A stretch of DNA of 64,000 nucleotides from an uncultured Dokdonella sp. (GTDB lineage Bacteria; Pseudomonadota; Gammaproteobacteria; Xanthomonadales; Rhodanobacteraceae): NCBI GenBank assembly GCA_934526015.1, contig CAKSZY010000010.1:1-64000 (forward strand), in the 5' to 3' direction. Under the pieces are notes generated by a model. The model saw only the letters and a program-made list of their open reading frames with translations, ran no database searches and was not told where the DNA came from. Within the stretch, counting starts at the first letter, position 1. Every line of letters begins with the position of its first letter. The translations under genes and the position numbers were made by a program. Shown in pieces: positions 1 through 6,757 of this stretch.

Positions 1-121
1 ACCGCGACATCGAATCCTTGCTGCCGCTGACCCGAAAGGCGGCTGATGGGACAGGTGGCTAGGGCGCACGCTTACCTTTCATCAAAGTGCAGCCCTGCAT
101 GCTTGCGACGACACCAGCTTC

Positions 122-149
122 CCTTCGCCCCGCATCAGCGGGGAGAAGG
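122..149. terminator. Hairpin at the 3' end of the Mur ligase gene
   Basis: The arms CCTTC-G-CCCCGC and GCGGGG-A-GAAGG pair across an ATCA loop, with one mismatched position. The hairpin spans the stop of the minus-strand Mur ligase gene. No clear T-run follows on either strand, so it may be a dispersed intergenic palindrome rather than an efficient intrinsic terminator. Confidence 0.4.
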
Positions 150-1904
150 AAAAGCCCGGGCGCTCGAAGCGGTCGCGTCCAGCCAGGCGCATACCGCTTC
201 GCGCGATGACGGCGCATGGATCGGCAGCACGACGACATCGCCGGGTGCGGCCCAGCCGACGGCGCTTTTCGCCGCCTCGACTTCGTCGAGGCATTCGACG
301 ACCGCTGCGTCGTCGAAACCGATGCGCCGCAGGCTCGCGCGCAACAGGGCCGGCACTTCGCCGGCAGTACGGCCGCGCAACATGCCGCCGATGTCCTTGA
401 GGACGATGCGCGCGGGCCGGGCCGCAGCCGCCACTGCGGCAAGTTCGGCGATCTCCGCATCGCCGCGGTTGCCGGCCTGGCCGAGGACAAGGGCGAGGCG
501 GCTGCCGGAGTCGCGCATCGAGTCGGCCACCGCGAGCAGGGCGCGCAGGCCGTCGGGGTTGTGCGCATAGTCGAGCAGGACGCTGCGTCCGCCGATCGAC
601 CAGTGCTGCAGGCGGCCCGGATTGTCGCTGCGTTCGCGACCGAAGCGGGCGAGCACGGCGGCGATGCTGGCCGGCGCGATGCCGAGGGCATGCGCGGCGA
701 GGCTGGCCGCGGCCGCATTGGCGATGTTGTAGCGCGCATGCCCGCCGCTCGTCAGCGGCATGTCGGCAATGCGGCCGAGGTCATGGCCCGTACCGGCAAT
801 GCTCAGCACGAGCCGGCCCGCGCGTACGCCGCAGGTCACACCGCCCTGCGCGCGATGGGCGACCAACCGCGGCGCCGCGTCGTCGAGCGAAAACCAGCCG
901 CGGGCCACGCCATCGGGCGCATGCCGTGCGAGCCGTTCGTCGTCGGCATTCAGCACCAGCAGACCCTCGCGTTCGACCACGCGGGAGACAACGAGCTTGA
1001 CCGCGGCGAGATCCTCCAGCGTGTGGATGCCGTACTCGCCGAAATGGTCGTCGCTGATGTTGGTGACGATCGCGCAGCGCGCATGCTGCACGGCAATGCC
1101 GCGGCGCAGGATGCCGCCACGCGCGGTCTCGAGGACGGCGGCCTCGGCACGCGGGTCGCGCAGCACGGCACGCGCACCGGCCGGGCCCGAATAGTCACCG
1201 GCAGCGAACGATTCGCCATCGACGAACAGGCCATCGGTGCAGCTGTGCGCGGTGACCCAGCCATGCGCACGCGCCATCGCGGCGAGCAGGCGCACGGTGG
1301 TGGTCTTGCCGTTGGAACCGGTGACGAGGGCGACGGGAATGTCGTGGCGGGCGGCCCAGTCCACTTCGGCCGGCGCCGGCAATGTCGCCGGCGGCCAGAC
1401 CTGCACGCCGCGGCCGCTGCCGATCGAAACGCTCTCGTCGACCAGCAGGTTGAGGCGACGCAGGCTCGCTTCCTCCGCCAGCGCGAGCAGCGACGGATCG
1501 CGCTCCGCGCGGGCATGCCGCAGCAGCGTCTCGCGGGCGGAATCGGCGTCCCATGCCGCCGCATGCCCCGGCGCGTGCAGCCAATCGAAGCCACCGGCGT
1601 CACCGGCTTCGAACACGACCGAAGCCCAGGCCCATTCGTCAACCTCGGTCGCCGTGAACAACTGGTCGAGCGGCGCGGCGAAGGCGAGCGAGGCACCGCT
1701 TCGATGCACCCGAGCGACGATTCCGCCGTCCGGCCAGCCGAGCAGCGCGCGCAGCGACACAACGCGTGCGCGCCAGGCATCGAGCATGTCCGCCGCAGGA
1801 ATCGCGCCGACGGTTTCCAGTACGGCGCCCGCGTCGACGAAATGCAGGTTGGCTCCGGTGAGGCGACGCGAGTCCTCGAACGGGAGGCGCAGTTCGGCGC
1901 TCAG
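135..1904 (-). CDS. Mur ligase family protein, second ligase of the cyanophycin locus
   Basis: An ATP-dependent amide ligase of the Mur fold, probably cytoplasmic. With the start chosen here the protein has 589 residues. The P-loop GSNGKTTT lies at about 196-203, followed by a central Mur domain (LETARGGILR, NISDDH, LNADDE) and a C-terminal domain with LDYAHNPDG. It is paralogous to the Mur half of the adjacent CphA (LETARGGLLRAG, DHLG, LNADDPN) but has no ATP-grasp domain. The first ATG (1787) leaves 39 in-frame upstream codons. A CTG at 1904 overlaps the cphA stop as CTGA and is preceded by GGGAGAG at proper spacing, and the added residues include LPFEDSRRLTGANLHF, which from memory resembles the N-terminus of relatives. 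It is the last gene of the cphB-cphA series and probably translationally coupled to cphA. Its exact substrate is unknown; a role in making or modifying cyanophycin is inferred from context. Confidence 0.75.
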   Translation of the reverse strand: MSAELRLPFEDSRRLTGANLHFVDAGAVLETVGAIPAADMLDAWRARVVSLRALLGWPDGGIVARVHRSGASLAFAAPLDQLFTATEVDEWAWASVVFEAGDAGGFDWLHAPGHAAAWDADSARETLLRHARAERDPSLLALAEEASLRRLNLLVDESVSIGSGRGVQVWPPATLPAPAEVDWAARHDIPVALVTGSNGKTTTVRLLAAMARAHGWVTAHSCTDGLFVDGESFAAGDYSGPAGARAVLRDPRAEAAVLETARGGILRRGIAVQHARCAIVTNISDDHFGEYGIHTLEDLAAVKLVVSRVVEREGLLVLNADDERLARHAPDGVARGWFSLDDAAPRLVAHRAQGGVTCGVRAGRLVLSIAGTGHDLGRIADMPLTSGGHARYNIANAAAASLAAHALGIAPASIAAVLARFGRERSDNPGRLQHWSIGGRSVLLDYAHNPDGLRALLAVADSMRDSGSRLALVLGQAGNRGDAEIAELAAVAAAARPARIVLKDIGGMLRGRTAGEVPALLRASLRRIGFDDAAVVECLDEVEAAKSAVGWAAPGDVVVLPIHAPSSREAVCAWLDATASSARAFPSPR

Positions 1905-4702
1905 TCTTCGCTCTCCCGCGGCAGGTGCAGGCCGCGTTCGTCACGCACCACGCCACCCATGGCGGCGAAGCTCGATTCGTCGAATACCGGCTCGTCGATC
2001 TCGACGGCCGGCGCCGGCGCGGCAGCGGCAGGGCGCGCTGCCGGTGCACCCTCGGGACGGAACTTGATGATCTGCTTCCACGAACGAACCAGGGCGTCGG
2101 CGAACACCAGCAGCAGGTCGCCCGGTCGCGCCATGCGCAGGGCGGCGTCGATCGCTTCCTGCTCGTCGGGAATCGTTTCGATCGCCTCGGCAGCGACACC
2201 GGCGGCGCGCAGGCGCCGCGACATGATCAGCGGCACTTCGTCGCCGTCGCGGCCGCGCAAGGCGTCGTCGCGCCGGCAGATGTAGTGGTCGAAGCGGTTG
2301 GCGACCGCATCGGCGATCGCGTGCAGATCCTCGTCGCGACGATCGCCGGGACCGGCCAGCACGACGATGCGGCGGCCGCCGACGTCGAGGCGCTGGGCGA
2401 GATCGGCCATGACGCCGACCGCGTGCGCGTTGTGGCCGTAGTCGAACAGCACCTTGAACGGATGCTCGTTGAACACGTTCATGCGCCCGGGTGCCTGGAA
2501 GAACGTGGTGTCGAAGGTGCGCAGGCCCTGGCGGATCGCATCGAGCTTGATGCCGAGCGAGAACGCCATCGCCGCCGCGATCATCGCGTTCTGCACGTTG
2601 TGCATGGCGCGGCCTTCGAGGGTGGCCGGGATCAGGTGCGTCCACAACAGCGGGATGTGGCTGCCCTTGTCGTAGAGCGCGATCATCTGGCCGTTGACGC
2701 CGGCCTCGAGCGCGCAGGCGCGGCCACCGGCGCGGATGTGTTCGCGCACGAGGCCGTGCGAGGGGTTCATCGTCACGTAGCAGATCGTCTTCGCCTCGGT
2801 GTAGCCCGACATCCTCAGCACGTTCGGATCGTCGGCATTCAGCACCGCGCAATCCTCGGCGACCTCGATGACGATGCGCTTGACCTCGGCCAGCTGTTCG
2901 AGGGTGTCGATGCCCTTCATGCCGAGATGGTCGGACTGCACGTTGATGACCGCACCGACGTTGACCTTGCGCACTCCCATGCCTGCGCGCAGCAGTCCGC
3001 CGCGCGCGGTCTCGAGCACGGCGATGTCGATCTGCGGATCGGAAAGCACCATGCGTGCCGATACCGGACCGGTCATGTCGCCCTCGACCGTGCGCTGGCC
3101 GTCGATGTAGACGCCGTCGGTGGTGGTCAGGCCCGGCGTGAAGCCGGCCATCTTGGTGATGTGGGCGAGCATGCGTGCGGTGGTGGTCTTGCCGTTGGTG
3201 CCGGTGACCGCGGCGATCGGCACGCGCGCGGGCGAACCCGCCGGGAACAGCATGTCGATGACCGGGCCGGCGGCGTCGCGCGGCGTGCCCTCGCTAGGGC
3301 TGACGTGCATGCGGAAGCCCGGCGCGGCGTTGACCTCGCAGATGCCGCCGCCGATCGACTTGTAGCTCTCGGCGATGTTGGTGGAGAGGAAATCGACGCC
3401 GCCGACATCGAGGCCGATCGCGCGGATGGCGCGAACGGCCATGTCGCGGTTGTCCGGATGGATGATGTCGGTGACGTCGGTGGCGGTGCCGCCGGTCGAC
3501 AGGTTGGCGGTCGAGCGCAGATAGACGACCTCGCCGTCGCCGGGCACCGAGGCGGCCGTGTAGCCGAGGCGATCCATCATCATTTCGGCCTCGCGGTCGA
3601 GCTGGATCTTGGTCAGCACCTTTTCGTGGCCGACACCGCGACGCGGATCGGCGTTGACGATCTCGACCAGCTCGGCGATCGAGCGCGTGCCGTCGCCGAC
3701 GACGTGGCCCGGCGTGCGTCGGGTCGCCGCGACGAGTTCGCCGTTGACCACGAGCAGGCGATGATCGTCGCCGCTGACGTAGTTCTCGACGATGACCGAG
3801 CGCGAATGCTCGCGCGCCGCGGCGAAACCGGCGCGGATCTCCTCGTCGCCCGACAGCTTGATCGAGATGCCGCGGCCGTGGTTGCCGTTGTACGGTTTGG
3901 TCACCACCGGCACGCCGAGCCTGCGCGCCGCGCGCACGGCCATTTCCTCGGTCTGCACGAGTTCCTGGCGCGGCACCGGCAGGCCGAGCGCAGCGAGGAT
4001 CTTGTTGGTCTCCTCTTTGTCGCCGGCGAGTTCGACGGCGATGTGCGAGGTGCGCCCGGTCACCGTTGCCTGGATGCGCTGCTGGTACTTGCCGTGACCG
4101 AGCTGCACGAGCGACTGCTCGTTGAGGCGCAGCCACGGAATGCCGCGCTCCTCGGCGGCACGCACCAGCGAGGCGGTCGACGGCCCGAGCGCACGACGCT
4201 GCGCATAGCGGATGAACTCGTCGCGCGCGACCTCCCACTGCCAGTCGTCCGGCACGCTGCCGGCCGGACGCAGGTTCGCCGGCAGCAGCGAGGCGAGCAG
4301 GCGCAGAGCCAGTTCGCCGGCGGCGATGCCTTCCTCGCGCTGCGCGTATTCGTAGACGACCGAGTAGACGCCGGGCTTGTTGTCATCGACGCTGCGCGTC
4401 TTGCCGAAGGTGACATCCTCGCCGGCGATGTTCTGCAGTTCGATCGCCACGTGTTCGAGCACGTGGCCGAGCCAGGTGCCCTCGCCTTCGCGCATGCGGC
4501 GGATGAAACCGCCCGCTTCGCGGTACGAGCAGCCATGCTCGGCGAGGCCCGGCAGCGCGGCGACGAGACCGTCGATGAAGGCATCGCCGAGGCGCGCGGT
4601 CGGCCACTGCTCGAGTTCGCCGAGATCGAGTTCGAGGCGGATGACCGGGAAGTGCGCATACAGCGACGGGCCGACGTAGACGGAACGATCGAGGATGCGC
4701 AT
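1901..4702 (-). CDS. cphA: Cyanophycin synthetase
   Basis: Polymerises Asp and Arg into multi-L-arginyl-poly-L-aspartate (cyanophycin), a nitrogen and carbon reserve, using two ATP-dependent active sites. The 933-residue protein is close to the family length. It has an N-terminal domain (about 1-160), an ATP-grasp domain (about 215-475, with KPYNGNHGRG at 269-278 and GICEVNAAPGFRMH near 453-466) that adds Asp, and a Mur-ligase domain from about 490 with P-loop GTNGKTTT at 501-508 that adds Arg. The C-terminal Mur subdomain carries DYGHNAHA. The last stretch, after about residue 880, is Ala/Pro-rich and may be a variable tail. It lies downstream of cyanophycinase on the same strand, with a 190-bp repeat-bearing gap, and overlaps the following Mur ligase by 4 bp if that gene starts at CTG. 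Confidence 0.95.
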   Translation of the reverse strand: MRILDRSVYVGPSLYAHFPVIRLELDLGELEQWPTARLGDAFIDGLVAALPGLAEHGCSYREAGGFIRRMREGEGTWLGHVLEHVAIELQNIAGEDVTFGKTRSVDDNKPGVYSVVYEYAQREEGIAAGELALRLLASLLPANLRPAGSVPDDWQWEVARDEFIRYAQRRALGPSTASLVRAAEERGIPWLRLNEQSLVQLGHGKYQQRIQATVTGRTSHIAVELAGDKEETNKILAALGLPVPRQELVQTEEMAVRAARRLGVPVVTKPYNGNHGRGISIKLSGDEEIRAGFAAAREHSRSVIVENYVSGDDHRLLVVNGELVAATRRTPGHVVGDGTRSIAELVEIVNADPRRGVGHEKVLTKIQLDREAEMMMDRLGYTAASVPGDGEVVYLRSTANLSTGGTATDVTDIIHPDNRDMAVRAIRAIGLDVGGVDFLSTNIAESYKSIGGGICEVNAAPGFRMHVSPSEGTPRDAAGPVIDMLFPAGSPARVPIAAVTGTNGKTTTARMLAHITKMAGFTPGLTTTDGVYIDGQRTVEGDMTGPVSARMVLSDPQIDIAVLETARGGLLRAGMGVRKVNVGAVINVQSDHLGMKGIDTLEQLAEVKRIVIEVAEDCAVLNADDPNVLRMSGYTEAKTICYVTMNPSHGLVREHIRAGGRACALEAGVNGQMIALYDKGSHIPLLWTHLIPATLEGRAMHNVQNAMIAAAMAFSLGIKLDAIRQGLRTFDTTFFQAPGRMNVFNEHPFKVLFDYGHNAHAVGVMADLAQRLDVGGRRIVVLAGPGDRRDEDLHAIADAVANRFDHYICRRDDALRGRDGDEVPLIMSRRLRAAGVAAEAIETIPDEQEAIDAALRMARPGDLLLVFADALVRSWKQIIKFRPEGAPAARPAAAAPAPAVEIDEPVFDESSFAAMGGVVRDERGLHLPRESED

Positions 4703-4723
4703 GGGGTGATGTCCGTGGTTGGT

Positions 4724-4890
4724 GGGTAGGGACTAGGGGCTAGGGACTAGGGGCCAGGGACCAGGGGCTGGCAGCGAGGATGCGATGATCGGAGCTTGGT
4801 GCAAGTTCGAGACGTCGGGAGCGGGGAGCAGAGCACGATCCTCGTGCCCCAACCGCTAGTCCCTAGCCCCTGATCCCTAGCCCCTGCCCC
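4724..4890. repeat. Inverted repeat of CTAGGGGCTAGGGA-type units between cphB and cphA
   Basis: The left arm (4724-4771) repeats GGGACTAGGGGCTAG-like units. The right arm (about 4849-4890) carries the complementary CTAGTCCCTAGCCCCTGATC pattern. The arms are separated by about 80 bp and could form a long imperfect stem in the intergenic transcript. Each arm is itself a short tandem of a unit near 14 bp (gggactaggggcta). Short-unit repeats of this kind are scattered between genes in Xanthomonadales genomes (general knowledge). Confidence 0.7.
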
Positions 4891-4892
4891 TC

Positions 4893-5741
4893 CTAGTGCT
4901 TCGACTTCGCCGTCGCCAACGACCCCGCCGACGCAATGCGCGTATGCAGGTTGAAGGTCGCGCCGGCGACGAGGATGTGGATGCGCAGGCCGAGCAGGCA
5001 GACCGGCTCGTCCTCGCTGACCCGGTCCATCGACGAGAACTGCAGTTCGCTGGCATCGACGACGGTGACGGCGCCGCTGCCTTCGACCTCGAGCGTGTTG
5101 TCGGGGCGGATGAAGGCGGCGGTGTCCTCGTCGAGGCCGATGCCGATCGCGAACGGGTTGTAGGCGAGCGCGGCAAGCAGGCGGCCGAGACGGTCGCGCT
5201 GGCGGAAATGCTGGTCGATGACGAAGCGGTTGGTCAGGCCGAGGCCCGGGGCGAGACGCACGCTGCCGGCGGTCGGCGAGGAGCCTTCCTTGCCGAAGGC
5301 GATCATGTGCTCGCTGAGGATGCTGGCGCCGGCGCTGGTGCCGCCGACGTGCACCCCCTGTGCATTGAGCGTGCGGATCAGCTTGGCGACCGGCGTGCCA
5401 CCGAGCAGGGTCGAGATGCGCAGCTGGTTGCCGCCGGTGAAGAAGATGCCGCTGGCCTCGCCGATGCGCTCGAGGCGGTTGTCCTCGCCGGCGTCGCGGC
5501 GGGTGTCGAAATCCATCGCGGTGACGCGGCGGACACCGAGCTCGTGGAAGATCGCCTCGTAGCGCGAACCGGTGTCGGCGAGCTGGCTGGCGGTCGGGAT
5601 CACCACGATGTCGGCGTCACGGCCTCCGCACAGCGTGACGAAGCGCTCGAGGATGCGCGCGTCGTTCTGCTTCTCCTCGGCACCGCCGATCGGCACGATC
5701 CAGCCGCGCTCGTCCCCGTTTGCCACCTTGCTCGGACTCAT
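4893..5741 (-). CDS. cphB: Cyanophycinase
   Basis: A serine peptidase of family S51 that cleaves cyanophycin to beta-Asp-Arg dipeptides. Its 282 residues match the family. The nucleophile motif GGTSAGAS is at 133-140, with the catalytic Ser expected at 136. FTGGNQLRIS (101-110) and the later IDQHFRQRDRLGRL and GIGLDEDTA motifs are also characteristic. The N-terminus is hydrophilic with no signal peptide, so a cytoplasmic location is expected, as for stored granules. It lies first in the minus-strand cphB-cphA-Mur ligase series, which keeps synthesis and mobilisation together. No isoaspartyl dipeptidase, the usual next step, is in the window. Confidence 0.93.
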   Translation of the reverse strand: MSPSKVANGDERGWIVPIGGAEEKQNDARILERFVTLCGGRDADIVVIPTASQLADTGSRYEAIFHELGVRRVTAMDFDTRRDAGEDNRLERIGEASGIFFTGGNQLRISTLLGGTPVAKLIRTLNAQGVHVGGTSAGASILSEHMIAFGKEGSSPTAGSVRLAPGLGLTNRFVIDQHFRQRDRLGRLLAALAYNPFAIGIGLDEDTAAFIRPDNTLEVEGSGAVTVVDASELQFSSMDRVSEDEPVCLLGLRIHILVAGATFNLHTRIASAGSLATAKSKH

Positions 5742-5858
5742 GTCCCCTGCTGCCCCGTTGCGGAAAACCGGCCGACATTCCTACACGGAGGAGCGGCGGG
5801 CTGCAACGTTGACCTGCGGCGAGGCGGCGAAGCAAGCCCCAATGCTCCGGCCTCAAAC

Positions 5859-5879
5859 CCCTCTCCCGCCTGGAGAGGG
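5859..5879. repeat. Intergenic palindrome (CCCTCTCC/GGAGAGGG) upstream of cphB
   Basis: A perfect 8-bp stem, CCCTCTCC-cgcct-GGAGAGGG, sits in the 280-bp gap between cphB and the next gene. Its flanks (cctcaaac, cttggagtgaggg) resemble a dispersed repeat often seen between genes in Lysobacter and Xanthomonas relatives. The rest of 5742-6023 shows no convincing gene. Confidence 0.5.
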
Positions 5880-6023
5880 CTTGGAGTGAGGGTGCGAGCG
5901 AAACGCGGCTGCCCTTCTTCCTGCAACGAGATGTGCCGTTTCGTTTCGCCCGCGACCTCATCCGCCCTTCGGACACCGTTTGGGAGGGAGCAGGGGTCTC
6001 CAATCACTCGCCGGAGTGAGCGG

Positions 6024-6572
6024 CTACCTGGATGTTTCGCGACGCGCCTTCGGAATGGTGGATCGCGCGATCAATCCACTGAGGGCGATCAACACGATCA
6101 TCAAGGAGGTGGCCCACCATCCGTTAGTGGGCAAGGGAGTCGCCGAAAACCCACCGCCACCGCCTACAACGATCGACGACTGCAGAACGTCTGCGTAAAC
6201 AAAGCCGTTGTCGCTGTCATGCGCTCTCACAAGCTGAACCGTATAAGTACCCGATGGATAGGCACCTATTTGAATGTTTCTCGTGAAATCCGGGGCCCCA
6301 CAAGCGATCGGGTCAGTGTAATGGAATCCGAACAGGACTACCCGGATGACATTGCCATCAAGGGAAATATCGGGAAATGCGGTCGGATCGAGCGGGTGCT
6401 CCGCAAAAATGTCGCAATCACCATATGACAAGGTCATCGTGATCGGCTCTCCGGCGACGAGCGGTGTCGGACTGAACGTCGGCGGGTTCACGTAGGCGTC
6501 CACCATCGGACTTAAGAAAAAAGCGACCAAAAAAGTGGCGATCTCCATGGAAAAATATTTTCGCGAGCGCAT
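6024..6572 (-). CDS. Small secreted protein with IPTL-CTERM-like tail
   Basis: A protein of unknown function with 182 residues. Residues 5-26 form a signal-peptide-like hydrophobic stretch. The mature part is a small domain rich in beta-type residues (motif NPPTFSPTP at 29-37, two Cys at 53 and 91). A Gly run (137-141) leads to PLPTNGWWATSLMIVLIALSGLIAR, reported here as 147-170: a Pro-Thr-aromatic motif, a membrane helix and a basic tail. This layout resembles IPTL-CTERM sorting signals, although the motif is not canonical. The start at 6572 is chosen over an upstream ATG at 6632 because GAGGAGGAGG lies just before it. The first 56 residues align without gaps to the start of the neighbouring S8 protease (28 identities). 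Base composition is more A+T-rich than flanking core genes. Confidence 0.7.
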   Translation of the reverse strand: MRSRKYFSMEIATFLVAFFLSPMVDAYVNPPTFSPTPLVAGEPITMTLSYGDCDIFAEHPLDPTAFPDISLDGNVIRVVLFGFHYTDPIACGAPDFTRNIQIGAYPSGTYTVQLVRAHDSDNGFVYADVLQSSIVVGGGGGFSATPLPTNGWWATSLMIVLIALSGLIARSTIPKARRETSR

Positions 6573-6757
6573 TTTAGCCTCCTCCTCAGAGTGCTCTGAA
6601 CCTATATAGTTTGCGGCTGAAGTCGCTCCCAACGGATTGAATGGCGTTGAGTGGAAGCGACTTTGGCAGCGGAAGCAATCTCCAAAATCTTACTACGGTC
6701 AGAACGATAAGTAGTTTGCCGTAACGGTACTTTTTTAGAACGCATGACAGATATAAA

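Noticed and set aside
1925-4729. Very long open frame on the + strand opposite cphA
   Set aside because: It is an antisense shadow of a high-GC gene: low-complexity Asp/Val/Arg/Ala-rich translation, no recognisable domain, exactly mirrors cphA.
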